Assembly (NCBI RefSeq): GCF_036194065.1
Contig: NZ_CP108095.1
Coordinates: 3,038,001 to 3,102,000, forward strand
Source: Streptomyces sp. NBC_00239
GTDB taxonomy: Bacteria; Actinomycetota; Actinomycetes; Streptomycetales; Streptomycetaceae
Direction: 5' to 3'
Length of the DNA: 64,000 nucleotides
Shown: one piece after another, positions 1 to 8,739 of the stretch
How positions within the stretch are numbered: the stretch's first letter is position 1
Layout of the letters: the number at the start of each line of letters is the position of its first letter
Position numbers and translations under genes: made by a program
The notes under the pieces: model-generated
What the model was told of the DNA's origin: nothing
What the model saw: only the letters and a program-made list of their open reading frames with translations
Databases searched by the model: none

Positions 1-1903
1 AGTTGCGGATGTAGTTGACCTGGTTCTCCTGCGCGACCACCGCGCGCTGCTGGTTGGTCAGCGAGTCGGCCGTGGTGTCCCCGAGCGTGGTGCGCGAGGC
101 GTACGGGTAGCCGTTCGTCGTCGTGTACGCGTCGACGATCCACTGGACCCGGCCGTCGATCACGGCCGGGTAGGCCGCGCCGTCGATGGTCAGCCAGGGG
201 GCGACGGACTCGACGCGCTCCTTCGGCGTGCGGTTGTACAGGATGCGCGAGCCCTCGCCGATGGCCCCGGAGTACAGGATCTGCGGCTCGCTGAAGGCGA
301 GCGCGTACGCGGCGCGGTTGATCGGGTTGTCGAGGCTGACCCCGCTCTTGCCCTGGTAGCTCGTCTCCTTCTCGCCGCTGTCGTCCGAGTAGTCGAGCTC
401 CTTCTGCGGGCCGCCGACGATCGAGTACTGCTTCGTCATCTCGCCGTAGTAGATGCGCTGCTCGAAGTCGGTGCCGAACTCGCCCTTCGAGGGCAGGTCG
501 GACTGGGTGAACACCGGGCGGCCCTCACGGTCGGCCTCGGTGCCCTTGGCGGCGACCACGCCGTACCCGTGGGTGTACTTGAAGTGGTCGTTGATCCAGT
601 TGTTCTTCGGGATGCCCGCGAGGTTCAGCTCGCGCAGGCCGATCACCGTGTCCTGGCCCTTGTACCGGTCCACGGCCAGCGTGGACGGGAAGCCGTAGTA
701 GCCCTTGATCTGCTGGAGCTGCTGGAAGGTCGGGGAGACGATGTTCGGGTCGAGGAGGCGGATGCTCGCCGTGGTGTCGGCGTCCTTGCGCAGCACCGTG
801 TTGTCCTTGGTGGTGCTGACGCCCGGGTACTCCTTGACCTCCGAGTCGCCGATCCCGTACGCGTCGCGCGTCGCCTTGATGTTCTTCTCGACGTACGCCG
901 CTTCCTTGGCCTGCTCGTTCGGCTGGACCTGGAACTTCTGCACGATCGCCGGGTACAGCCCGCCGATGAGGATCGCGGAGAGCACCATCAGGCCGAAGCC
1001 GATGACCGGCAGCTGCCAGGTGCGGCGCCACAGCGTCGCGAAGAACAGCACGGCGCAGATCGCGGCGATGCAGAACAGGATGGTCTTGGCCGGCAGGTAG
1101 GCGTTCGCGTCGACGTACCGCAGGCCCGTCCAGTTGTCCGCCGCCTTGAAGTCGCTGGACTTCACGGCCAGCCCGTACCGGTCGAGCCAGTACGCGACGG
1201 CCTTCAGGGCGACGAAGATGCCGAGCAGCACCGACAGGTGGCCGGTGGCCGCCTGGGTGGCGCGGGCGCCCGGGCTGGTCACGCGGAGGCCGCCGTACAG
1301 GTAGTGCACGACGGCCGCGGCGATCAGGGAGAGCACGACGGCGGCGAAGCCGAAGCCGAGAAGGAAGCGGTACCAGGGCAGGTCGAACGCGTAGAACGAC
1401 ACGTCCAGCCCGAACTGGGGGTCCTTCTTGTCGAACGACACCCCGTTCACGTACATCAGCCAGGTCCGCCACTGGCCGGCCGCGGAGGCGCCCGCGATCA
1501 GGCCGACGAGCGCGGCGATGCCCATGAGCAGCCACTTCTTGAACGGCGCGATGCCCATGCGGTAGCGGTCGAGGCTCTGCTGCTCCATCGACATGGCGCT
1601 GAGCGGCGGCCGCAGCCGGTGGGCCAGCCAGATGTTGAACCCGACGGCTCCGGCCATGAGCAGGCCGAACACCGAGAAGAGCCCGATCTTGGTCCACAGG
1701 GTGGTGGTGAAAACGGACGAGTAGTGGACGGAGCGGTACCAAAGCCAGTCGGTCCAGAAGCCCGCGAACATGATGAACGCCATGGCCAGCACGGCCAGGA
1801 CGCCCAAGGTCATCAGCAGGGTCCGGGCACGCCGGGACGGGCGGCCGACTCTGATCCGTGGCCCGGAGGGGCCTCCGCCGCGGTCCGGCATCTGGAAAGC
1901 CAA
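1..1903 (-). CDS. UPF0182 (COG1615) family integral membrane protein, C-terminus beyond window edge
   Basis: Large membrane protein of unknown function, cut by the left edge after about 634 codons. The N-terminal 300 residues carry about seven hydrophobic segments (near residues 25-45, 60-80, 105-125, 165-190, 205-225, 255-275 and 285-305), followed by a long extracytoplasmic-looking region containing [15 protein letters not shown] and [19 protein letters not shown], typical of UPF0182. The start is taken as TTG at 1903 because GAGG lies eight bases upstream; a downstream ATG at 1891 is possible. Its divergent partner is the PPA1309-family gene. The M. tuberculosis counterpart (Rv3193c, from memory) also neighbours the PDZ protease. 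Family assignment is firm; function is unknown. Confidence 0.9.
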   Translation of the reverse strand, partial: MAFQMPDRGGGPSGPRIRVGRPSRRARTLLMTLGVLAVLAMAFIMFAGFWTDWLWYRSVHYSSVFTTTLWTKIGLFSVFGLLMAGAVGFNIWLAHRLRPPLSAMSMEQQSLDRYRMGIAPFKKWLLMGIAALVGLIAGASAAGQWRTWLMYVNGVSFDKKDPQFGLDVSFYAFDLPWYRFLLGFGFAAVVLSLIAAAVVHYLYGGLRVTSPGARATQAATGHLSVLLGIFVALKAVAYWLDRYGLAVKSSDFKAADNWTGLRYVDANAYLPAKTILFCIAAICAVLFFATLWRRTWQLPVIGFGLMVLSAILIGGLYPAIVQKFQVQPNEQAKEAAYVEKNIKATRDAYGIGDSEVKEYPGVSTTKDNTVLRKDADTTASIRLLDPNIVSPTFQQLQQIKGYYGFPSTLAVDRYKGQDTVIGLRELNLAGIPKNNWINDHFKYTHGYGVVAAKGTEADREGRPVFTQSDLPSKGEFGTDFEQRIYYGEMTKQYSIVGGPQKELDYSDDSGEKETSYQGKSGVSLDNPINRAAYALAFSEPQILYSGAIGEGSRILYNRTPKERVESVAPWLTIDGAAYPAVIDGRVQWIVDAYTTTNGYPYASRTTLGDTTADSLTNQQRAVVAQENQVNYIRN

Positions 1904-2021
1904 GGTGCGCACCTCGAAAGTCGCTGTGTCTTCTATTGAGCGGGCCCCCGATCGTAGAGCCCACTCCTGCAACTTACTGAGGCTTTAGTCAGTTCCCGTT
2001 ATCGCGCCGGAAGGAGGCAGG

Positions 2022-2594
2022 ATGTTGCCCATGTCCAACCTTTCTTCCTCCGGTACGCCCATGGCGGCGAGCCCGCTCACCCGTGCCGTACTCGAAATCG
2101 ACGAATACGTGGCGGGCGCGGGCTGGGACCAGCCGGCCAAGCTCTTCGCCCTCGTCGACACGGCGCGGCTGCAGGCCCAGGAGCCCAAACTGCGGGCGAA
2201 GCTCGCCGGCGCCCCCACGGACGGCCCCCCGGCCCCCTCCTACACGGCTGTCCTCCAGGACGAGGTGCCGGCCGGCACCCCGCTCGACCGCTTCCTCGGC
2301 ACCCTCCAGTGGCCCGAGGCGGTCATCGGCTGCGCGCTGACGGTGGAGCGGCTGATGCTGCCGCCGTCCGCCGAGGCGAACGTCCCCGAGGACATGAGCG
2401 AGAAGGAGCTGGCCGCGTGGGTGGCCGGGCACCCGGAGCGCCAGGAGGTGCGCCTGACCGTGGGCGTGCTGCGCAAGGGCGGCCGCGAGTCCGCGGTGCG
2501 GCTGCGCGCGAAGGACTCGGCGAGCGAGGTGCTGACCGGGGCGGACCTGGTGCCGGGCCTGGCCGACGCGCTGGCGGCGACCTTCGAGGCCTGA
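2022..2594 (+). CDS. PPA1309-family conserved actinobacterial protein
   Basis: A 190-residue soluble protein of unknown function; sequences starting SPLTRAVLEIDEYVAGAGWD are annotated as PPA1309 family in actinobacteria. No signal peptide, membrane segment or catalytic motif is visible. AGGAGG ends at 2017, only four bases from the ATG at 2022, so initiation could instead use the in-frame TTG at 2025 or ATG at 2031 (MSNLSSS). It is divergent from the UPF0182 gene and convergent with the protease gene, with a perfect hairpin just past its stop. Confidence 0.8.
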   Translation: MLPMSNLSSSGTPMAASPLTRAVLEIDEYVAGAGWDQPAKLFALVDTARLQAQEPKLRAKLAGAPTDGPPAPSYTAVLQDEVPAGTPLDRFLGTLQWPEAVIGCALTVERLMLPPSAEANVPEDMSEKELAAWVAGHPERQEVRLTVGVLRKGGRESAVRLRAKDSASEVLTGADLVPGLADALAATFEA

Positions 2595-2629
2595 GGCACC
2601 GCAGGCCCTCGGGGCCTGATGGCCTTCGG

Positions 2630-2657
2630 GGCCTGAGGCCCGGGCGGGCCTCAGGCC
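2630..2657. terminator. Hairpin between convergent genes
   Basis: A perfect 12-bp stem (GGCCTGAGGCCC paired with GGGCCTCAGGCC, 4-base loop) lies between the convergent PPA1309-family and PDZ-protease genes. There is no T tract, so it is a candidate bidirectional terminator by position only. Confidence 0.5.
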
Positions 2658-2673
2658 GCCGGCGGGGGCACGG

Positions 2674-3762
2674 CTAGCCGGCGCTGCACTGCGGCAGGCC
2701 GGCCGTGGCCCCCTTCGAGATCTTCTCCAGGGACTTCCTGGCGTCCGCGATGGTGTCCACCTTGACGAGCGTCAGGCCGTCCGGGACGTCCTTGGCGGCC
2801 GCGGCGCAGTTGTCGGCGGGCGTCAGGAAGTAGCGGGCGCCGGCGTTCCGCGCGCCGATCGTCTTCAGCTGGATGCCGCCGATCGGGCCGACCTTGCCCG
2901 CGTCGTCGATGGTGCCCGTGCCCGCGACGAACTTCCCGCCGGTGAGGTCCTCGGGGGTGAGCTTGTCGACGATGCCGAGCGCGAACATCAGGCCGGCGCT
3001 GGGGCCGCCCACGTCGGCGAGCTTGATGTCGACGGTGAACGGGAAGGTGTGGTCGGTGCTGGCCCGGATGCCGACGATCGCGTGGCCGTCGTCCTCGGCG
3101 GGCTTCGTGGTGATCGAGATCTTCTCGGTGCCGGTGGGCTCGCGGTGGGCCGCCTCGGCCGCGGCGGCCTCCTTGGCGGGGACGATCGTGAACTCGACCT
3201 TCTCGCCGGCCTTGTGCTTCGTGACGAGCCGGGCCACGTCGGCGGGGTCCTCGACGCGGCTGCCGTCCACGGCTCGGATGACGTCGCCGGCGTGCAGCCG
3301 GCCCTCGGCGGGGCTGCCCTTGACGACCGTGCCGACCACGACCCGGGCCGACACCGGGATGCCCAGCTCCTTCAGGGCGGCGACCTTGGCGCTCTCCTGG
3401 GACTGGCTGAACTCCTCGGCGTTCTCCTGCGTCGATTCCTCGTCGGTCTTGCCGTCCGGGTAGAGGTTCTCGTGCGGGACCACCACGTTGTCGTGGCCGA
3501 GCCAGCCGACGACGGCTTCGAGGAGGTTCATGCTGTAGTCGGCGCCGGTCACCCGCACGGTCGTCATGTTGAGATGGCCGCTGGTCGGGTACGTCTTGCG
3601 CCCGGAGATCTGGAGGACCGCCTCGCCACCGGACTCGCCGAGGGTGTTCACCGTGGGTCCCGGACTCATCTCGGAGTACGGGACCTTGATCATGACCCCA
3701 CAGATGAGGAACGCGAAGAGCATGAACACGGAAGCGAGCATCGTCGCAGTGCGGCGTGGCAT
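2674..3762 (-). CDS. Membrane-anchored PDZ / Lon-like serine protease (YlbL family)
   Basis: A 362-residue protein with one N-terminal hydrophobic anchor (residues 8-26), a PDZ domain around residues 135-205 (ARVVVGTVVKGSPAEGRL) and a C-terminal Lon-type (S16) domain. The catalytic serine is in GGPSAGLMFALG (near residue 256) and the lysine in the GPIGGIQLK segment, giving the Ser-Lys dyad of the family. It is expected to process or degrade cell-surface proteins. It runs parallel to the UPF0182 gene, and this adjacency is kept in mycobacteria (Rv3194c, from memory). Specific substrates cannot be inferred. Confidence 0.9.
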   Translation of the reverse strand: MPRRTATMLASVFMLFAFLICGVMIKVPYSEMSPGPTVNTLGESGGEAVLQISGRKTYPTSGHLNMTTVRVTGADYSMNLLEAVVGWLGHDNVVVPHENLYPDGKTDEESTQENAEEFSQSQESAKVAALKELGIPVSARVVVGTVVKGSPAEGRLHAGDVIRAVDGSRVEDPADVARLVTKHKAGEKVEFTIVPAKEAAAAEAAHREPTGTEKISITTKPAEDDGHAIVGIRASTDHTFPFTVDIKLADVGGPSAGLMFALGIVDKLTPEDLTGGKFVAGTGTIDDAGKVGPIGGIQLKTIGARNAGARYFLTPADNCAAAAKDVPDGLTLVKVDTIADARKSLEKISKGATAGLPQCSAG

Positions 3763-3783
3763 GGAACGACAGTACGGGACGCG

Positions 3784-3954
3784 TCAGACGGCGTCAGAAC
3801 CGGTGTGTTCCCTGTCCATCGCCTCGCGGAATCTCGCGTAGCCGGCGAGTTCTGATATGTCGCCGGAGGTGCGATCACGGGCTGCCCAACTCGCCCATAT
3901 CGCCACTCCGACGGCAGCGAAAAGCGGAATCAGCAACCACGCGAGTGACGCCAT
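3784..3954 (-). CDS. Small single-pass membrane protein
   Basis: A 56-residue reading frame starting ATG at 3954: an N-terminal hydrophobic helix (WLLIPLFAAVGVAIWASW, residues 6-23) followed by a charged tail containing ELAGYARFREAMDREH. The stop at 3784 lies 22 bases upstream of the protease start, so the two are probably co-transcribed and this protein may be a membrane partner of the protease. I recognise no family. The coding call rests on coherent composition and the tight spacing. Confidence 0.7.
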   Translation of the reverse strand: MASLAWLLIPLFAAVGVAIWASWAARDRTSGDISELAGYARFREAMDREHTGSDAV

Positions 3955-4067
3955 TCCGTGCCTCCGTACCCCGAGAACGACCGCAGCATGTGGATGTTGC
4001 TGCTAACGCTGGTGCCCGGAGCGGGGTTACGCAAATCGGGGGGCGCACCCCGGTCGGCGGGGCCGCG

Positions 4068-4541
4068 TCAGCAGGCGCCGACCCACTCCTCGGTGCCGTC
4101 CGAGAACCGCTGGTGCTTCCAGATCGGAACCTCGTGCTTGAGGTCGTCGATCAGCATCCGGGAGGCCTCGAAGGCCTCGCCGCGGTGCGGGCAGGAGACG
4201 GCGACGATCACCGCGATGTCGCCCACGGCCAGATCGCCCACCCGGTGGACGGCGGCCAGGGCGCGGACCGGGTACTTCGCGACGACCCGCTCCGCCACCC
4301 GGCGCATCTCCGCCCCGGCGGACGGGTGACAGGAGTAGCCGAGCGCGTCGACGTCGGCGCCCCCGTCGTGGTTGCGTACGGTCCCCACGAACAGCGTGGT
4401 GCCGCCCGCGGCGTCGTCGCCGACGGCCCGGTAGACCTCGTCGAGCGAGAGCGGGGTCTCCCGGATGTCCAGGAGCCGGATCGGGTCCGATGCCGCCTGC
4501 TCGCCGGGGTGGTCGTGGCTGGGTGCTTCCATGCCGTCCAT
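4068..4541 (-). CDS. moaE: Molybdopterin synthase catalytic subunit MoaE
   Basis: A 157-residue MoaE-family protein. MoaE joins the thiocarboxylated MoaD C-terminus to cPMP to form the molybdopterin dithiolene. Visible family features are TLFVGTVRNHDGG, the AAVHRVGDLAVGD segment, and the C-terminal block LKHEVPIWKHQRFSDGTEEW containing the conserved lysines. The usual EYE(H/A)xP stretch reads GYSCHPSAG here, a modest divergence. No moaD, moaA or moaC is in the window; MoeZ, which activates MoaD-type carrier proteins, is encoded 30 kb away. About 20 extra N-terminal residues may mean the true start is downstream. Confidence 0.92.
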   Translation of the reverse strand: MDGMEAPSHDHPGEQAASDPIRLLDIRETPLSLDEVYRAVGDDAAGGTTLFVGTVRNHDGGADVDALGYSCHPSAGAEMRRVAERVVAKYPVRALAAVHRVGDLAVGDIAVIVAVSCPHRGEAFEASRMLIDDLKHEVPIWKHQRFSDGTEEWVGAC

Positions 4542-4659
4542 CGTGCCCTACCGCTCTGACATCGCGTAATAGCCGATTCGACCGGGGGTGGCGGGTGCGG
4601 ATATGGAGTCTTCTACAGGACCCGCAGGCCCCGCCGGGGCCGGCGGCGGCCCCGCCGGC

Positions 4660-5805
4660 TCAGATGCCGCGCCGCCTGCGGGCCGCGCGGACCACCGCCG
4701 CCGCGCCCAGCAGCGCGACCGTGGCGCCCGCGGCGCCGGCCGCCGTGGCGTCCTTGCGGCCCAGCCTGCGGCCCGCGACGGTGTGCCGTCCGGCCACTTC
4801 CTGGAGCAGTTCGGCGAGCACTTCCTCGTTGGTCCAGCGGGGCCGCCAGCCCGCCGCGTGCAGCCGGCTGACGCTCACCACCCAGGGGTGCATCGTGTAC
4901 GCGAGGTCCCCGGCGGGCGACGGGGTCAGGCCGATCCGGTGCAGCCGGGCGGCGGCGCCCAGCGCGACCGCGGACGGCAGCTCCATGCGGCGGATGGAGC
5001 TGAGCTCCTCCACCTCCTCCTGCTCCAGCCAGCCCTCGCAGCCGACCGCGAGTTCGCCCTCGACCTTCTCCAGGGCCGCGTACTCCAGGGCGCTGACCAG
5101 GTCCTCCACGTGGCAGAACTGCCAGGTGGGGCGGGATCCGGCGACCACCAGCAGGCGCGGGGACTCGAAGTACCGGGTCAGCGCGGTGTCGGTGCCGCCG
5201 ACCAGCACGGCGGGCCGCACCACCGTGACGTTCAGCCCGGGGTGGGCGCGCGGGGCGCGGCGGCCCAGCCGCTCGATCTCCAGCAGGTCGCCGACGCCGG
5301 TGGCCTCGGCGGTGGCGCGCAGCTCGGCGTCCTCGGAGAGCGGGATGTCGTTGTCGGGGAGCGCGCCGTAGACCATCGCGGAGGTGCAGAGCACGACCCG
5401 GTGCACGCCGGCCGCCGCGGCGGCGGTCAGCACGGTCTGGGTGCCGCGCACGTTGTACGCCGTACGGGCCGCCGGGTCGGTCTCCAGGTCGAGGTCGAGC
5501 GCCAGGTGCACGACGACGTCGGCGCCGCGCAGCTTCTCGGCGATCGCCGGGTCGCGGACGTCGAGGATGTGCCACTGGGCGGCCGCGCAGTCGCCGCGCC
5601 GCTCGTCGATGGCGACGACCTGCTTGACCTCGTCGGATTCGGCCAGGCGCTGGACCAGAGCGGCTCCGACGCCCGAGGCGGCACCGGTCACGGCGATCAC
5701 GGGGCCGCGCACGCCGCCGTTTCGCCGCGGGCGAACGTCTTCGCTCTGCCCAGGGCGAATTTCGGGGTCGTGCACTGCTCGAACCTGAGGATCAGGGGAA
5801 CTCAC
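4660..5805 (-). CDS. SDR-family NAD(P)-binding epimerase/dehydratase-like protein with C-terminal membrane tail
   Basis: A 381-residue extended-SDR protein. The GTG at 5805 is chosen because GGAG sits seven bases upstream. The Rossmann glycine motif is VTGAASGVGAALV (near residue 40), followed by a canonical DVVVHLAL strand and the CTSAMVYG segment. The usual YxxxK catalytic pair is not obvious: the expected region reads LLEIERLGRR, so it may bind nucleotide without normal oxidoreductase chemistry. The C-terminus has a hydrophobic stretch (ATVALLGAAAVV) ending in an arginine-rich tail, suggesting membrane attachment. Substrate unknown. Confidence 0.82.
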   Translation of the reverse strand: MSSPDPQVRAVHDPEIRPGQSEDVRPRRNGGVRGPVIAVTGAASGVGAALVQRLAESDEVKQVVAIDERRGDCAAAQWHILDVRDPAIAEKLRGADVVVHLALDLDLETDPAARTAYNVRGTQTVLTAAAAAGVHRVVLCTSAMVYGALPDNDIPLSEDAELRATAEATGVGDLLEIERLGRRAPRAHPGLNVTVVRPAVLVGGTDTALTRYFESPRLLVVAGSRPTWQFCHVEDLVSALEYAALEKVEGELAVGCEGWLEQEEVEELSSIRRMELPSAVALGAAARLHRIGLTPSPAGDLAYTMHPWVVSVSRLHAAGWRPRWTNEEVLAELLQEVAGRHTVAGRRLGRKDATAAGAAGATVALLGAAAVVRAARRRRGI

Positions 5806-5830
5806 CGGGCGTCTCCAGCGGTTGTCTTCA

Positions 5831-5858
5831 GTAGGTGCGCGTCCTGACGCGTACCTAC
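5831..5858. promoter_or_regulatory. Imperfect palindrome in divergent promoter region
   Basis: Two 13-base arms (GTAGGTGCGCGTC and GACGCGTACCTAC) separated by two bases, one mismatch, lie 26 bp upstream of the SDR start and about 140 bp upstream of the divergent COG5282-protein start. The position fits an operator for the SDR gene or a 5'-UTR hairpin. Confidence 0.4.
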
Positions 5859-5997
5859 CAGGTGATGTCCATCCTGCCGCAGCCCGACGACCGGCGGAGC
5901 ACCGAGCCCGGATCCCGCTGCGGTGTCTAGGCTGGTTGTGTTGTCGGACCATCGCCGCCGGCGCCCCGCCAGGCGGCCCTACGAGCCGAGGAAACCC

Positions 5998-7377
5998 GTG
6001 AGTGACACCCCATTCGGATTCGGCCTTCCGCCGGAGGAGCCGGAGAACGGCGACGAGGGCAAGAAGAAGGGCGATCAGGGCGGCAGCCCCGCGAATCCGT
6101 TCGGGTTCGGTGGTCTGCCGGGCGGCGCGGACAATCCCTTCGCCGCGATGTTCGGCTCGATGAACCCGAACGACCTGGGCGCCGCCTTCCAGCAGCTCGG
6201 CCAGATGCTGAGCTACGAGGGCGGTCCCGTCAACTGGGACATGGCCAAGGACATCGCCCGCCAGACCGTCGCGCAGGGCACCGCGGACGAGGTGAAGGAC
6301 GCCAGTGTCGGCGTCGCCGAGCGGTCGGCGGTCGAGGAGGCCGTGCGGCTGGCGGACCTGTGGCTGGACGGGGCGACCTCGCTGCCGTCGGGCGCCACCA
6401 CCGCCGTGGCGTGGAGCCGCGCCGAGTGGGTCGAGGCGACCCTGCCGGTGTGGAAGGAGCTCGTCGACCCGGTCGCCGAGCGGGTCGGCACGGCCATGGG
6501 AAGCGTGCTGCCGGAGGAGATGCAGGCCATGGCGGGCCCGCTGCTCGGCATGATGCGCTCCATGGGCGGCGCCATGTTCGGCCAGCAGATCGGCCAGGCC
6601 GTCGGCACGCTGGCGGGCGAGGTCGTCGGCTCGACCGACGTCGGGCTGCCGCTGGGTCCGGCCGGGAAGGCGGCGCTGCTGCCGCTGAACATCGAGGCCT
6701 TCGGCAAGGACCTCGGCGTGCCCTCGGACGAGGTGCGGCTGTACCTGGCCCTGCGCGAGGCCGCCCACCAGCGGCTCTTCGCGCACGTGCCGTGGCTGCG
6801 CGCGCACCTCTTCGGCGCGGTCGAGGGCTATGCCCGGGGCATCAAGGTCGACACCTCGAAGCTGGAGGACGTCGTCGGGCAGCTCGACCCGTCGAATCCG
6901 GAGCAGTTGCAGGAAGCCCTGCAGGGCGGCATGTTCCAGCCGCAGGACACCCCGGAGCAGAAGGCGGCGCTGGCACGGCTGGAGACGGCGCTCGCGCTGG
7001 TCGAGGGCTGGGTGGACGCGGTCGTCCACGAGGCCGCCAAGCCGCGCCTGACCTCGGCGGACGCGCTGCGCGAGACGCTGCGCAGGCGGCGCGCGTCGGG
7101 CGGCCCGGCGGAGCAGACCTTCGCCACGCTGATCGGGCTGGAGCTGCGGCCGCGCCGGCTGCGGGACGCCGCCCGGCTGTGGGCGTCGCTCACCGACGCG
7201 CGCGGCGTGGACGGCCGGGACGGGCTGTGGGAGCACCCTGACATGCTGCCGACGGCGTCCGACCTGGACGACCCGGACGGCTTCGTGCACCGGGAGCACC
7301 TGGACTTCTCGGAGCTGGACAAGATGCTCGGCGAGGCCGCCGAGAAGCGCGACGAGGACGGCGAAGACAAGAAGTGA
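5998..7377 (+). CDS. COG5282-type putative hydrolase / zinc-dependent metalloprotease family protein
   Basis: A 459-residue protein starting GTG at 5998, six bases after GAGG. The first 60 residues are Gly/Asn/Pro/Lys-rich (LPPEEPENGDEGKKKG; NPFGFGG). The body contains GPLLGMMRSMGGAMFGQQIG and then LREAAHQRLFAHVPWL, the family signature; family members are annotated as putative hydrolases or zinc-dependent metalloproteases although the strict HExxH pattern is absent (it reads HQRLFAH). The M. tuberculosis counterpart is Rv3195 (from memory). The stop overlaps the next start by four bases, so it is translationally coupled to the Nudix gene. Biochemical activity is unproven. Confidence 0.85.
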   Translation: MSDTPFGFGLPPEEPENGDEGKKKGDQGGSPANPFGFGGLPGGADNPFAAMFGSMNPNDLGAAFQQLGQMLSYEGGPVNWDMAKDIARQTVAQGTADEVKDASVGVAERSAVEEAVRLADLWLDGATSLPSGATTAVAWSRAEWVEATLPVWKELVDPVAERVGTAMGSVLPEEMQAMAGPLLGMMRSMGGAMFGQQIGQAVGTLAGEVVGSTDVGLPLGPAGKAALLPLNIEAFGKDLGVPSDEVRLYLALREAAHQRLFAHVPWLRAHLFGAVEGYARGIKVDTSKLEDVVGQLDPSNPEQLQEALQGGMFQPQDTPEQKAALARLETALALVEGWVDAVVHEAAKPRLTSADALRETLRRRRASGGPAEQTFATLIGLELRPRRLRDAARLWASLTDARGVDGRDGLWEHPDMLPTASDLDDPDGFVHREHLDFSELDKMLGEAAEKRDEDGEDKK

Positions 7378-7898
7378 CCCTGCATGGCGACACGGTCCTC
7401 GTACTGAAGGCGTACGAGGGCCAGGACGAGCTGCGCGACGTGTACCTGGCGCACCTGGCGGCCCATCCGGACGGGGTGTACAAGCCCTGCACGGCGGGGC
7501 ACGTCACCGGCAGTGCGCTCGTGATCGACCCGGTGGGCGGGCGGGTGCTGCTGACGCTGCACAAGAAGCTGGGCATGTGGCTGCAGATGGGCGGGCACTG
7601 CGAGGCGGGCGACGAGACCCTCGCGGACGTGGCGCTGCGGGAGGCCCGGGAGGAGTCGGGGATCGCGAGCGGGCTGGCGCTGCTGCCGGGCGGCCCGGTG
7701 CGGCTGGACCGGCATCCGATCCCGGCGCCCTGCAACTGGCACCTGGACGTGCAGTACGCGGCGCTGGCGCCGGCCGAGGCGGTCGCGGAGATCAGCGACG
7801 AGTCGCTGGACCTGCGCTGGTTCCGGTACGACGAGGTGGCGGAGGTCGCCGACACCTCGGTGGTGCGGCTCCTGGAGGCCACGCTCGCGCGGCTCTGA
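7374..7898 (+). CDS. Nudix hydrolase
   Basis: A 174-residue Nudix protein starting GTG at 7374 in a GTGA overlap with the preceding stop. The Nudix region GGHCEAGDETLADVALREAR is followed by EESGI; the first part is one residue longer or uses Asp in place of the usual first glutamate, as in many actinobacterial ADP-ribose-type Nudix proteins. It contains PAPCNWHLDVQYAALAP, conserved in this subgroup. Coupling to the COG5282 gene suggests co-expression. The nucleotide substrate cannot be told from sequence. Confidence 0.9.
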   Translation: MTLHGDTVLVLKAYEGQDELRDVYLAHLAAHPDGVYKPCTAGHVTGSALVIDPVGGRVLLTLHKKLGMWLQMGGHCEAGDETLADVALREAREESGIASGLALLPGGPVRLDRHPIPAPCNWHLDVQYAALAPAEAVAEISDESLDLRWFRYDEVAEVADTSVVRLLEATLARL

Positions 7899-7915
7899 CC
7901 CGCACGGATGACATC

Positions 7916-7948
7916 GAGGGCGGCCCCGCCGGGTGCGGAGCCGCCCTC
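7916..7948. terminator. Bidirectional terminator hairpin
   Basis: A nine-base stem (GAGGGCGGC with GCCGCCCTC) enclosing a GC-rich loop lies between the convergent Nudix and AIM24 genes; TCGTGT follows on the plus strand. Confidence 0.6.
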
Positions 7949-7989
7949 TCGTGTCCGTGCGGCGGCCGTACGTCCGCCGGTCTGCCGGG

Positions 7990-8721
7990 TCAGGCGCGGC
8001 TGCCGCCGAGGGAGTTCCCGCGCATGCCGAAGCCGAGCGGGCCGCCGCGCAGGTGCGTCGGCGGGAGGAGCTCGCTGGGCTGGATGAGCACGTGCCCCTC
8101 GCCCTGGAACTGCATCTCCCAGCCCTCGCCGGTCGCGCCGCGGCGCCGCCACACGCCGGAGGACGAGGTCGGGGCCTGAAGCTGGGTGCGCAGCGAGGTG
8201 GACCAGGCGATCACCGCGTCTGCGTCGGCGCAGATGTTGCGGCCGGGGCCGACCTCCAGGACCAGCGGTTCTCCGGAGGTGAGCAGGGCGACCTGGCCGG
8301 CGCCGGTGAGTTCCAGGTTGTAGGCGCCCGCCGAGGCGATCTCCACGGCGCTGTCGACGGCGACGATGCCCACGCCGAGGGTGCTGTCGAAGGCGAGCAC
8401 CGACTTGCTGTCGACGGTGATGCCGCGTCCGACCTCCATGACGTGGATGTGCTGGGCGAAGTTGGCCAGGTAGACCTGCCCGTTGCCCTTGCACTTCATG
8501 AGTTCGAGGCTCTCGTTGGCCATCCGCTGGACGTTGCGCCAGCTGTTGTTGCGGTACTGGCTCTGGAAGTCGACCTGTCCCTCGAAGGCGACCATCGCGC
8601 CCTGGCGGGCGAGGACGGCTCCGCTGCCCTGCGTGATGTCGGCCTTGAGCAGCTGCGGGTTCTGCAGGGTGTAGCGGCCGGTGGACGGGACCGGGACGTG
8701 CGCGAAGAGTGTGCTGTGCAT
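7990..8721 (-). CDS. AIM24-family protein (third gene of TerD/AIM24 operon)
   Basis: A 243-residue AIM24-domain protein (a beta-rich family related to the yeast mitochondrial biogenesis protein Aim24; its bacterial role is unclear). It shows the family's repeating strands: VLARQGAMVAFEGQVDFQ, ELMKCKGNGQVYLANFAQ, SVLAFDSTLGVGIVAVD and LELTGAGQVALLTSG, then ICADADAVIAWSTSL. No signal peptide. It starts 18 bases after the stop of the preceding AIM24 gene, and the three genes form one minus-strand operon. This copy carries a longer C-terminal tail ending GGPLGFGMRGNSLGG. Confidence 0.9.
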   Translation of the reverse strand: MHSTLFAHVPVPSTGRYTLQNPQLLKADITQGSGAVLARQGAMVAFEGQVDFQSQYRNNSWRNVQRMANESLELMKCKGNGQVYLANFAQHIHVMEVGRGITVDSKSVLAFDSTLGVGIVAVDSAVEIASAGAYNLELTGAGQVALLTSGEPLVLEVGPGRNICADADAVIAWSTSLRTQLQAPTSSSGVWRRRGATGEGWEMQFQGEGHVLIQPSELLPPTHLRGGPLGFGMRGNSLGGSRA

Positions 8722-8739
8722 GGTGGCTCGGTGCTCCTC

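Noticed and set aside
525..1964. Minus-strand open frame of 479 codons and its plus-strand mirror near 569-1939
   Set aside because: Out-of-frame shadows of the UPF0182 gene, lacking any domain and rich in Arg/Pro/His.
5384..5847. Plus-strand frames opposite the SDR gene
   Set aside because: Low-complexity and overlapping a gene with a clear Rossmann motif.
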